Shown here: positions 1 to 5,882 of the stretch, piece by piece | Layout of the letters: each line of letters opens with the position of its first letter | Position numbering within the stretch: position 1 is the first letter of the stretch | From: an uncultured Porphyromonadaceae bacterium | Lineage (GTDB): Bacteria; Bacteroidota; Bacteroidia; Bacteroidales; Muribaculaceae | Assembly: GCA_900555715.1 (NCBI GenBank) | Contig: USMC01000073.1 | Span: forward strand, 1-5,912 | DNA length: 5,912 nucleotides | Reading direction: 5' to 3' | Translations under genes and position numbers: made by a program | The notes under the pieces: generated by a model | What the model was told of the DNA's origin: nothing | What the model saw: the letters and a program-made list of their open reading frames with translations, nothing else | The model's database searches: none

Positions 1-33
1 CGCGACGCAGTGCGCAATGCTGTGCTGAAATAG
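1..33 (+). CDS. C-terminal end of an upstream paralogue of the next gene (partial)
   Basis: The first ten codons read RDAVRNAVLK and then a TAG stop at 31-33. The following gene ends RDAVRKAVLK and TAG, so this is the tail of a tandem paralogue whose body lies outside the window. Nine of ten residues match, and three DNA differences fall in the coding part. The match continues past the stop codon into non-coding DNA, which points to duplication rather than chance. By analogy with its neighbour it is probably a small secreted protein of unknown function, but only the last ten residues can be seen. Confidence 0.7.
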   Translation, partial: RDAVRNAVLK

Positions 34-70
34 ATTGAAATTTGCTCAATATACTAAAAGACAATTTATA
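1..70 (+). repeat. Direct repeat, left copy (tandem duplication)
   Basis: Positions 1-70 align without gaps to 604-673 at a constant offset of 603. I count six mismatches (positions 9, 18, 21, 35, 43, 53), so 64 of 70 match. Similarity stops abruptly after position 70. The repeat covers the gene tail, the space after it, and a stretch that in the right copy is the first codons of the lipoprotein gene. The left edge is cut by the window, so the full repeat is longer. Confidence 0.88.
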
Positions 71-93
71 GTTATTATAATATTATATAAGTT

Positions 94-636
94 ATGAGAA
101 TAATAAATTTCCTATTGATGTTTATAGTCTGTGTCGCTGTTCATGCACGGACATACGACATAGATATAGTTAAAATGGATATTCCTGACGGTTGGAAAGG
201 TATAACAGGTCAGACTGCTGAAAGTGACAGTCATATTTGGGGAAAAGATGCAAAAAAATTCGGACGTGTTTTTGACAACTGGCTAAAGGGCTGGATCGAC
301 GATTCCTGCAGCTGCGCTATTTTTGTTCAAAAATTTGTCATGACCGACGGCAGAAATGCAGATTTAGAGTTTGTGCGGAATTTCGCTACTGTTAATAAGG
401 ACGTCAAGATAAACTGGGTCAAGGACAAGGAAAACCAATGGCATGCGGATTTTCTCTCGAAGGAGACAGCTATCGAGAATGCACAAATATACACCTATTT
501 CCAGAGGACATACGCTCTTGTAACTGTCAACGGAAAGACCGGACATCTGATAACAGCTAATGTAAAACAAGGCGAAGGAGATGCTGAGACATTTGCGAAA
601 CTCCGCGACGCGGTGCGCAAAGCCGTGCTGAAATAG
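94..636 (+). CDS. Small secreted protein of unknown function, tandemly duplicated
   Basis: I do not recognise this 180-residue protein. Residues 1-18 form a probable signal peptide (short basic start, hydrophobic FLLMFIVCVAV, then VHA before the likely cut), so it should be exported to the periplasm or outside. The mature part has no membrane segment. It begins with beta-like sequence (YDIDIVKMDIPDGW), carries a close cysteine pair at C72 and C74, and ends with an amphipathic helix (about 163-180, ETFAKLRDAVRKAVLK). The pattern is vaguely like small PsbP/DcrB-type alpha-beta domains; that is only a guess. The ATG at 94 follows an AT-only stretch with no clear Shine-Dalgarno, which is usual in Bacteroidetes. 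A paralogue lies directly upstream. Codons are more AT-rich than in the genes to the right, suggesting different origin or relaxed selection. Confidence 0.8.
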   Translation: MRIINFLLMFIVCVAVHARTYDIDIVKMDIPDGWKGITGQTAESDSHIWGKDAKKFGRVFDNWLKGWIDDSCSCAIFVQKFVMTDGRNADLEFVRNFATVNKDVKINWVKDKENQWHADFLSKETAIENAQIYTYFQRTYALVTVNGKTGHLITANVKQGEGDAETFAKLRDAVRKAVLK

Positions 637-673
637 ACTGAAATTCGCTCAATATGCTAAAAGACAATTTATA
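604..673 (+). repeat. Direct repeat, right copy (tandem duplication)
   Basis: This is the partner of the repeat at 1-70. It covers the last eleven codons of the small secreted gene including its TAG, a 17-bp spacer, and the first 20 bases of the lipoprotein gene. Here the lipoprotein start is ATG (654-656), whereas the left copy has ATA at the same place. Confidence 0.88.
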
Positions 674-1658
674 TATTAGAACCGGCATCGCTGTACTTTC
701 GGCTGCGATGCTTTATTCATGCGCGGAAAAGACCGAAGGCGGTTTTACTCCGCAGCCGTCCGACGTGGTCTATGTCGCTCCCGACAGCGTGAAGGTGGAT
801 ACTGTTTTCCATTCTACGTGCATGGTCGTGAACGACGGCAAGCTGATAGTCATGAGCCGCAAGACGACGGACATGCTGTATTCCTTCTCCGTGCCGGGCA
901 TGGAGTTTGTCAACGAGGGTCTTCGTGAGGGTCAGGGTCCGGACGAACTCGTCACCGTCAATCCTAAGTCGCTTGCAAATCAAGGCAAAGGTCTTGTTTC
1001 TGTCTATACCGTCTACGGTACTGTGGCTATGATAGATGCCAACACCCTGAAGATAGCCGACAAAAAGAATTTCGCCCTGCCGGAGGGATGCAGATATGCG
1101 CAGCACGTATGCCCCGTCGGTCGTGACCGCGCTCTCGTGCAGGATGGCGAAGTTACAAGCAAATGGTATATCGCAGACGCCGACGGAAACGTCGACGCCA
1201 CAGTCGACGTGACGATACCCGACGGTCTTATTCCCGAGGGCGAAGGCGGCGACTATGCCCGGCTCTTCGCATATTCGGCAGTTCCGGTAGTGTCGGAGAA
1301 GGCGCAGCGTTTCGCCATCTGCTTCGGACCGTTTCCCCAGATGAGCATATATGACTTCAAGGGAAAACTTGTCCGCAATATCCTCTTCGAGTTTGACATG
1401 CAGCCGCTCGGGAATCCTACGGGACTGTCGTATGCGATCAATACCTCGTCGACCGACGCCGGATTCTATGTCAACAGCGGTATTGCCGACGGCGACAGAA
1501 AGTATTCTGTAATCTATTTCATCGACTGGGATGGCAAGCCTGTAAAGAAGTATGTCCTTCCTACGCTTGCAGCGGCTTTTGCCGTCGACCAGGAAAGCGG
1601 AACCATCTACTACGAGCCATATCCTGAGAACGACTACATAATGTCATTCAAGCTTTAA
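654..1658 (+). CDS. Lipoprotein, predicted six-bladed beta-propeller (TolB-like, Bacteroidetes type)
   Basis: The 334-residue product has a lipoprotein signal: a charged start (MLKDNLYIR), a short hydrophobic core, and a lipobox LYSC with the lipidated Cys at 23. It is therefore probably anchored in the outer membrane or periplasmic leaflet. The mature protein is rich in repeated beta-strand units with DG turns (for example DGKLIVMS near 61, YDFKGKLVRNILFEF near 225, and FIDWDGKPVKKYVLP near 290). It includes the sequence LREGQGPDEL (90-99), close to the G-x-GPGE motif common in Bacteroidetes six-bladed beta-propeller lipoproteins. The ligand is unknown. A TGA at 639-641 in frame rules out a start earlier than 654, and the next in-frame ATG would remove the signal peptide. 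It starts 17 bp after the small secreted gene, so the two may be co-transcribed. A shared terminator follows at 1678-1705. Confidence 0.75.
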   Translation: MLKDNLYIRTGIAVLSAAMLYSCAEKTEGGFTPQPSDVVYVAPDSVKVDTVFHSTCMVVNDGKLIVMSRKTTDMLYSFSVPGMEFVNEGLREGQGPDELVTVNPKSLANQGKGLVSVYTVYGTVAMIDANTLKIADKKNFALPEGCRYAQHVCPVGRDRALVQDGEVTSKWYIADADGNVDATVDVTIPDGLIPEGEGGDYARLFAYSAVPVVSEKAQRFAICFGPFPQMSIYDFKGKLVRNILFEFDMQPLGNPTGLSYAINTSSTDAGFYVNSGIADGDRKYSVIYFIDWDGKPVKKYVLPTLAAAFAVDQESGTIYYEPYPENDYIMSFKL

Positions 1659-1677
1659 TGATAGTCAATAGATACAA

Positions 1678-1705
1678 AAAAAGCTCCGCGGTTGCGGAGC
1701 TTTTT
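1678..1705. terminator. Bidirectional intrinsic terminator between convergent genes
   Basis: The core is GCTCCGC, loop GGTT, GCGGAGC (1683-1700), a perfect 7-bp GC-rich stem. It extends through AAAAA (1678-1682) and TTTTT (1701-1705) to 12 bp. The T tract at 1701-1705 serves the + strand lipoprotein gene. The A tract at 1676-1682 reads as seven U in the minus-strand gap transcript. The stem is 19 bp past the lipoprotein stop and 20 bp past the gap stop, so one element probably ends both transcripts. Confidence 0.93.
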
Positions 1706-1725
1706 CATTATGTGTGGTTGACGGA

Positions 1726-2736
1726 TTAGCCGTTGATCTTAACCATAGTAGCGATGAGGTCGAGGACTTTGTTGGAGTAGCCGATCTCGTTGTCGTACCA
1801 GGAGATAACTTTAACGAATGTGTCGGTGAGGTAAACACCGGCGTTAGCGTCGAAGATAGAAGTGCGGGTGTCGCCGAGGAAATCGCTGGAAACGACAGCG
1901 TCTTCTGTGTAGCCGAGTACGCCTTTGAGTTCGCCTTCTGCAGCTTCCTTCATGGCAGCGCAGATGTCAGCCTTAGTAGCGGGCTTAGCGAGGTTAGCGG
2001 TGAGGTCGACAACGGAAACGTCGAGGGTGGGGACACGCATCGAGATACCGGTGAGCTTACCGTTGAGTTCGGGGATAACTTTGCCTACAGCCTTGGCAGC
2101 GCCTGTGCTGGAGGGGATGATGTTGCCGGAAGCAGCACGGCCGCCGCGCCAGTCTTTCATCGAAGGACCGTCGACAGTCTTCTGTGTAGCTGTTGTGGAG
2201 TGAACGGTTGTCATAAGACCGTTGACGATGCCGAACTTGTCGTTGAGGACTTTGGCGATAGGAGCGAGGCAGTTTGTTGTGCAGGAAGCGTTGGAAACGA
2301 ACTGTGTGCCCTTAACATATGTGTGAGCGTTTACGCCGCATACGAACATGGGGGTGTCGTCCTTTGAAGGAGCGGACATAACAACGTATTTAGCGCCTGC
2401 TTCGATATGAGCCTGTGCTTTTTCCTTTGTGAGGAAGAGACCGGTGGATTCTACAACGTATTCAGCGCCGACAGCAGCCCAGTTGATTTCTGCGGGGTTC
2501 TTGCAGGCGGTAACACGGATGTGCTTGCCGTTTACAATGAGCTCGCTCTTTTCGAGATCGTAGGAAACTTCGCCTTCGAACTGGCCGTGCATTGTGTCAT
2601 ACTTGAGCATGTAAGCCATGTAGTCGACGGGGAGAAGGTCGTTGATAGCGACTACTTCGATGTCGTTGCGTTTTGTAGATGCACGGAAGACAAAGCGACC
2701 GATGCGGCCGAAGCCATTGATACCAATTTTAGTCAT
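1726..2736 (-). CDS. gap: Glyceraldehyde-3-phosphate dehydrogenase, type I
   Basis: This cytoplasmic glycolytic enzyme converts glyceraldehyde 3-phosphate, NAD+ and phosphate to 1,3-bisphosphoglycerate. The 336 residues are full length for the family. The N-terminal Rossmann motif is GINGFGRIGR (5-14). Asp33 at the end of the second strand (INDL) favours NAD over NADP. The catalytic motif SNASCTTNC gives nucleophile Cys152, and His179 (TTVHS) is the general base. The phosphate-binding region SSTGAAKAVG (209-218) and the C-terminal SWYDNEIGYSN (312-322) are intact. The ATG at 2736 gives the standard start MTKIGINGFG. It is transcribed alone from a promoter near 2843-2873 with a leader of about 100 nt, and it ends at the shared stem-loop terminator. 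Long open frames on the opposite strand are codon-bias shadows. Confidence 0.98.
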   Translation of the reverse strand: MTKIGINGFGRIGRFVFRASTKRNDIEVVAINDLLPVDYMAYMLKYDTMHGQFEGEVSYDLEKSELIVNGKHIRVTACKNPAEINWAAVGAEYVVESTGLFLTKEKAQAHIEAGAKYVVMSAPSKDDTPMFVCGVNAHTYVKGTQFVSNASCTTNCLAPIAKVLNDKFGIVNGLMTTVHSTTATQKTVDGPSMKDWRGGRAASGNIIPSSTGAAKAVGKVIPELNGKLTGISMRVPTLDVSVVDLTANLAKPATKADICAAMKEAAEGELKGVLGYTEDAVVSSDFLGDTRTSIFDANAGVYLTDTFVKVISWYDNEIGYSNKVLDLIATMVKING

Positions 2737-2802
2737 AACAAATTAATATTTGATAGTTCAAAATGTGTTTGTTTTCAGTTCATTGCAGGCATCTTGCCGA
2801 CC

Positions 2803-2814
2803 GTTGCCGGCAAC
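2803..2814. repeat. 12-bp perfect palindrome in the gap leader
   Basis: GTTGCCGGCAAC is its own reverse complement. It lies between the predicted gap start site and the gap start codon, in the untranslated leader. It could be an operator for a dimeric regulator. In RNA, the leader could instead pair TTGCCG with the nearby CGGCAA copy on the minus strand to make a small hairpin. No protein or ligand can be assigned from the sequence. Confidence 0.4.
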
Positions 2815-2842
2815 TGCGTACCTGCTTGTACCATTTTCAGCG

Positions 2843-2873
2843 CAAAATTAATGAAATTTTTCGGTATTTCAAT
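2843..2873 (-). promoter_or_regulatory. Bacteroides-type promoter for gap
   Basis: On the minus strand the order is ATTG (2873-2870), a 19-nt gap, then TAATTTTG (2850-2843). This fits the Bacteroides housekeeping sigma consensus of a TTTG/TTG -33 element and a TAnnTTTG -7 box at about this spacing. The transcript would start near 2838, giving a leader of about 100 nt before the gap ATG. Confidence 0.75.
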
Positions 2874-2908
2874 TTCTGAGAGTATTTTTTATTGTCAAAA
2901 AGTTTATA

Positions 2909-2916
2909 TAAATTTG
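2909..2916 (+). promoter_or_regulatory. Probable -7 box for the mscL operon
   Basis: TAAATTTG matches the Bacteroides -7 consensus TAnnTTTG exactly. The expected -33 place (about 2886-2889) holds only a T run with no TTTG. A TTG at 2892-2894 is too close, with a 14-nt gap. The -7 box is therefore good and the -33 weak. The predicted leader is about 60 nt to the mscL ATG at 2984. Confidence 0.55.
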
Positions 2917-2983
2917 CACAACGGTCGGAAAAAGCGCTTTATTGCATCCGGCCGACGCTTTAAGACTTACAAACAGATTAATT

Positions 2984-3421
2984 ATGAAGAAATTCTTTCA
3001 GGAATTCAAGGAGTTTGCCATGAAAGGCAACGTCGTCGACATGGCAGTCGGTGTTATCATCGGCGCTGCATTCGGCAAGATTGTGACATCGCTTGTCAAC
3101 GACATCATCATGCCAGCCATCGGCATGCTCACCGGCGGCGTGAACTTCTCGGATCACAAATGGGTGATCCAGCAGGCTGTGAAGAACGGCGAGGAAGTGG
3201 TTACTCCGGAAGTAGCTATCACATGGGGCGCTTTCGTGCAGACTGTTTTCGATTTCCTCATCATCGCTTTCTGCATCTTCGTAGCCATCAAGTTCATCAA
3301 CAAACTCAAGAAAGAGCCCGAACCCGCTCCCGCACCCGAGCCTGCTCCTGCCGGACCGACACAGGAAGAACTGCTCACCGAAATCCGCGACCTGCTGCGC
3401 AAGGAAGTTGAAAAAAAATAA
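2984..3421 (+). CDS. mscL: Large-conductance mechanosensitive channel MscL
   Basis: This inner-membrane pentameric channel opens under membrane tension to release solutes after osmotic downshock. The 145 residues compare with about 136 in E. coli. The short N-terminal helix MKKFFQEFKEFAMKGN leads into pore helix TM1 (about 17-46, with the family signature NVVDMAVGVIIGAAFGKIV). A periplasmic loop follows (about 47-77), then TM2 (about 79-106). The tail has an acidic proline/alanine linker (EPEPAPAPEPAPAG, 111-124) and the C-terminal bundle helix EELLTEIRDLLRK (128-140). I chose the ATG at 2984 because it gives the family N-terminus; an in-frame ATG at 2942 would add 14 residues unlike MscL. 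It is the first gene of the probable operon with aroK, the Ald-like gene and rnhA, and its last 14 bases overlap aroK. Confidence 0.96.
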   Translation: MKKFFQEFKEFAMKGNVVDMAVGVIIGAAFGKIVTSLVNDIIMPAIGMLTGGVNFSDHKWVIQQAVKNGEEVVTPEVAITWGAFVQTVFDFLIIAFCIFVAIKFINKLKKEPEPAPAPEPAPAGPTQEELLTEIRDLLRKEVEKK

Positions 3422-3962
3422 GGCAGCGAAGCCAATATTCCTCATAGGCTTCATGGCGTCGGGAAAGACGACGCTCGGCTCACCGCTGGCAAAGGCGCTC
3501 GGCAGACGTTTTGTCGACCTCGACGAAGCCATTGAGGCTGCCGCCGGAAAAAGCACGTCTGCCATCTTTGCCGACGAAGGCGAGGCGCGCTTCAGGCAGC
3601 TCGAAAGCGAGGCGCTGCGCACTGCCGCCACCGGTGACACCGTCGTGGCGTGCGGCGGTGGGACGCCCTGCCATGCCGGCAACATGGACTTCATGCTCGG
3701 CGCCGGGTTTGTGGTGTGCCTTGAAGCGTCGCCGGACGTCACTGTCAGGCGTCTGCGGCTTTCGCCGGGGAAACGCCCGCTTGTCGACGCCCTGCTCGGC
3801 AATCCTGCCGCACTGAGCGAGAAAGTGGCGCAGATGCTCGACGCACGCCGGCCGTTCTACAGCCGCGCACATCGCCGTTTCTGCTCCGACAGGCTCGAAA
3901 GCGAGGAAGAGATCGACGGCTCGGTGGATGAGTTTATCAGACTGTTTAAGAATACGTTCTGA
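3408..3962 (+). CDS. aroK: Shikimate kinase, TTG start
   Basis: This cytoplasmic enzyme phosphorylates shikimate at the 3-hydroxyl with ATP in the route to chorismate and aromatic amino acids. The 184 residues fit the family. Walker A is GFMASGKT (14-21). The shikimate-binding DLD has Asp37 and Asp39. FRQLE holds Arg63. The glycine loop CGGG is at 82-85. The lid carries SPGKRPL with Arg123. ARRPFY (146-151) is the usual base and substrate-binding segment. The start is inferred: between the in-frame stop at 3282-3284 and Walker A the only ATG, GTG or TTG is TTG at 3408. The first ATG after it (3453) would cut into Walker A. The TTG lies inside the last codons of mscL, 14 bp overlapping, so translation is probably coupled to mscL. 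An A8 tract follows it directly. Confidence 0.93.
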   Translation: MKKNKAAKPIFLIGFMASGKTTLGSPLAKALGRRFVDLDEAIEAAAGKSTSAIFADEGEARFRQLESEALRTAATGDTVVACGGGTPCHAGNMDFMLGAGFVVCLEASPDVTVRRLRLSPGKRPLVDALLGNPAALSEKVAQMLDARRPFYSRAHRRFCSDRLESEEEIDGSVDEFIRLFKNTF

Positions 3963-3993
3963 ATATAAGTAGCTATTTTCAATCACCCTAATC

Positions 3994-5169
3994 ATGGAAG
4001 CCCCCATACCTCTTGAGGAAGTGCTACGCGCCACCACGACAGCCCGCCAGACCACAGTAGGTCTGCCCGCAGGCACAGGACTGCTCGACCACCGCTTTCC
4101 GCTGACGCCCGAAGGCGCCGGAATGCTCGTGAGCCGCGGATTCCGTGTGCTCATGGAAAGCGGAGCGGCATCGCATATCCACTACAGCGACAACGACTAC
4201 AGCCGCTGCGGTGTGGAGATCACCGAACGTCGCGTCGCCCTGTCTGCCGACATCGTCGTCTGCCTCAGCACCATGAGCACGGCAGACGCCAGAGCCGTCA
4301 AACGCGGCTGCCTGCTGCTCACCTTCCTGGCAAAGGCGCAGGAGAACCCCAAGTCGCTCGGCATTCTGCTCGACAGACACGTCATCGCCCTTGCTCTCGA
4401 CAGGCTTGCCGACGACAGCGGACGGCATCCCTTCGTCGACATCCTTCGCGAAATCGACGGACGCGCCGCCATCGCCATAGCGTCGTCGCTGCTCGCCGAC
4501 GCCATCCATGGCAAAGGCATCCTCCTCGGCGGCGTGGCAGGCATAAACCCGTGCGAAGTCATGGTGATAGGCTCCGACATGGCGGCATGTGCCGCCGCGC
4601 AGAGCGCCATAGGTCTGGGAGCAAGCGTACGTATGTTCGACAACAATGTCTACCGCCTCCGCGAGGCACTGCGCATAGCCGGTCCCGGAGCAAGCGGCTC
4701 CACACTCCATCCGCGCGTGTTCGAAAGCGCCATACGCTCCGCCGACATCATCATCGCCACAGAATGCGGACGCGCCTCCGCCATCGACTCCGGTCTTGTC
4801 GGCACCATGAAGCGCGGTGTCATCTGCTTCGACCTCAGCGCAGAGCCGGGCAAGGCGTTCCCGAGCATGCAGGTCATCGACCTCAACCTTGCCTCGCCGT
4901 CCGACAACGAGACATCAGCGCCCGTGCGCCTGTGCTACATCAACGCCGGCAACGCCGTGCCGCGAACCGTTGCCATGGCGCTGAGCAACACCTTCATCAC
5001 CATGCTCGACGACATCCTTGTGTGCGAAGGCGTCGCCAATGCGCTGCGCATCAATTCCGGGCTGCGCACGGCAGCGTTCACCTTCTTAGGCAAATGCGTC
5101 AACCGGGAGGTGGCGCATCTTCTCGGACGCCGTTTCGTCGACATAAACCTCATCGTTCAGTTCTCATGA
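3994..5169 (+). CDS. Alanine dehydrogenase-family protein, diverged, possibly inactive as Ald
   Basis: The 391 residues have the alanine dehydrogenase / transhydrogenase-alpha layout and resemble the Bacteroidetes type, with an extra N-terminal segment of about 20 residues. Matches include VGLPAGTG...RFPLTPEGA (22-43), ESGAASHIHYSDNDYS (55-70), HGKGILLGGVAGINP (172-186), LGASVRMFDNNVYRLR (209-223), NAVPRTVAMALSN (320-332) and FVDINLIV near the end. Arg34 matches the substrate-binding Arg of Ald. Other key positions are changed: the nucleotide loop GxGxxG reads GSDMAA (193-198), the usual Lys in the K-x-P-type motif after the first domain is replaced (VVCLSTMS, 88-95), and the VDxxxDQGG segment reads FDLSAEPG (279-286). 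Normal Ald converts alanine to pyruvate with NAD+; this copy may have lost or changed that reaction. It begins 31 bp after aroK and overlaps rnhA. Confidence 0.8.
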   Translation: MEAPIPLEEVLRATTTARQTTVGLPAGTGLLDHRFPLTPEGAGMLVSRGFRVLMESGAASHIHYSDNDYSRCGVEITERRVALSADIVVCLSTMSTADARAVKRGCLLLTFLAKAQENPKSLGILLDRHVIALALDRLADDSGRHPFVDILREIDGRAAIAIASSLLADAIHGKGILLGGVAGINPCEVMVIGSDMAACAAAQSAIGLGASVRMFDNNVYRLREALRIAGPGASGSTLHPRVFESAIRSADIIIATECGRASAIDSGLVGTMKRGVICFDLSAEPGKAFPSMQVIDLNLASPSDNETSAPVRLCYINAGNAVPRTVAMALSNTFITMLDDILVCEGVANALRINSGLRTAAFTFLGKCVNREVAHLLGRRFVDINLIVQFS

Positions 5170-5861
5170 TGAAAGGTTCGAAATATTACACCGTGTGGGT
5201 CGGAGTAGAGCCGGGTGTCTACGACAGCTGGGAGGAATGCCAGCTGCAGACAGCCAACTATCCCGGGGCAAAATACAAGTCCTTCAAGACGCGCGAGGAG
5301 GCTGTCGCCGCATACCGAGGCGACCCTGCGGAACAGCTCGGGATAATGAAAGCCATCGTCCGCCACAGCCGCACGGCAGCCCCCGCCGCGGCACCTCTTC
5401 CGGCAGCCGACATGGCGGCGCGCTGGCGCTCTATACCCGGCATAAGGCTCGACGCCATAGCCACCGACGGCGCATGCGCCGGAAATCCGGGGCCGATGGA
5501 GTACCGCGCCGTGCGCCTGAGCGACGGAGCGCAGCTGTTCCGCGTCGGCGACCGCACACCGCTGACGGGGACAAATAACATCGCCGAATACCTTGCGATA
5601 ATACATCTCGCCGCCCTGCTCAGGAAAAACGGCGATTCGACCACACCAATATATACCGACAGCCGCAATACCCTCGCGTGGCTCCGCCGCGGCGCTTCAA
5701 AGACCACCCTGCAGCGAACTCCCGCTACCGCCGCGGCGCTCGACCTGCTCGCCCGCGCCGACGCATGGCTCGCCGCAAACGGCCCGATAAAAAATCCCAT
5801 CCTGAAATGGAACACCGAAGAGTGGGGAGAAATCCCCGCCGACTTCGGCAGAAAAGGATAG
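5166..5861 (+). CDS. rnhA: Ribonuclease H1 with N-terminal viroplasmin (hybrid-binding) domain
   Basis: It cuts the RNA strand of RNA:DNA hybrids, removing R-loops and primers in the cytoplasm. The 231 residues hold an N-terminal viroplasmin/hybrid-binding domain (about 5-50: KYYTVWVGVEPGVYDSW, then YKSFKTREEAVAAY). An alanine/proline linker (about 66-88) follows, then an RNase H fold of the Bacillus halodurans type. Catalytic acids are complete: Asp101 (TDGACAGNPG), Glu141 (TNNIAEYLA), Asp165 (IYTDSRNTLAW) and Asp226 in WGEIPADFGRK, with Glu222 also in place. The start is ATG 5166 or the adjacent ATG 5169; the junction ATGATGA overlaps the stop of the Ald-like gene, so translation is probably coupled. 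An open frame running upstream to 4551 is a high-GC shadow and not part of the gene. Confidence 0.94.
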   Translation: MMKGSKYYTVWVGVEPGVYDSWEECQLQTANYPGAKYKSFKTREEAVAAYRGDPAEQLGIMKAIVRHSRTAAPAAAPLPAADMAARWRSIPGIRLDAIATDGACAGNPGPMEYRAVRLSDGAQLFRVGDRTPLTGTNNIAEYLAIIHLAALLRKNGDSTTPIYTDSRNTLAWLRRGASKTTLQRTPATAAALDLLARADAWLAANGPIKNPILKWNTEEWGEIPADFGRKG

Positions 5862-5882
5862 CAGAATCTGCCGCAAATCACA

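Larger units (their letters stand above)
2797..2928. repeat. Inverted repeat pair spanning both divergent promoters
   Basis: CCGACCGTTG at 2797-2806 is exactly the reverse complement of CAACGGTCGG at 2919-2928. The left arm is downstream of the predicted gap promoter and the right arm is just downstream of the mscL -7 box, so each transcript would carry the same 10-nt sequence near its 5' end. This may be a shared operator or a coincidence; ten bases in a short spacer is suggestive but not proof. Confidence 0.45.

Noticed and set aside
76..81. TATAAT, a perfect classical -10 box before the small secreted gene
   Set aside because: It lies in an almost purely A/T stretch where such matches are expected by chance, it is only 12 bp from the start codon, and Bacteroidetes promoters use TAnnTTTG instead.
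1714..2367. A long + strand open frame (217 codons) opposite gap, and another from 2407 running into mscL
   Set aside because: They lie antisense to a fully conserved gap gene. The predicted proteins have no domain and odd composition. Strong codon bias in gap commonly leaves such shadow frames open.
2942..2983. An earlier in-frame ATG for mscL adding MHPADALRLTNRLI
   Set aside because: The added residues do not resemble any MscL N-terminus, while the ATG at 2984 gives the expected MKKFFQEFKEFAMKGN.
2978..3802. A 274-codon minus-strand frame opposite mscL and aroK, and a 224-codon one opposite aroK
   Set aside because: Both oppose well-conserved genes and give low-complexity translations without motifs.
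4551..5165. An upstream extension of the rnhA frame by about 205 codons
   Set aside because: It overlaps the conserved Ald-like gene in another frame and reads as Arg/His-rich sequence typical of a GC-rich shadow. The viroplasmin domain begins naturally at 5166 or 5169.
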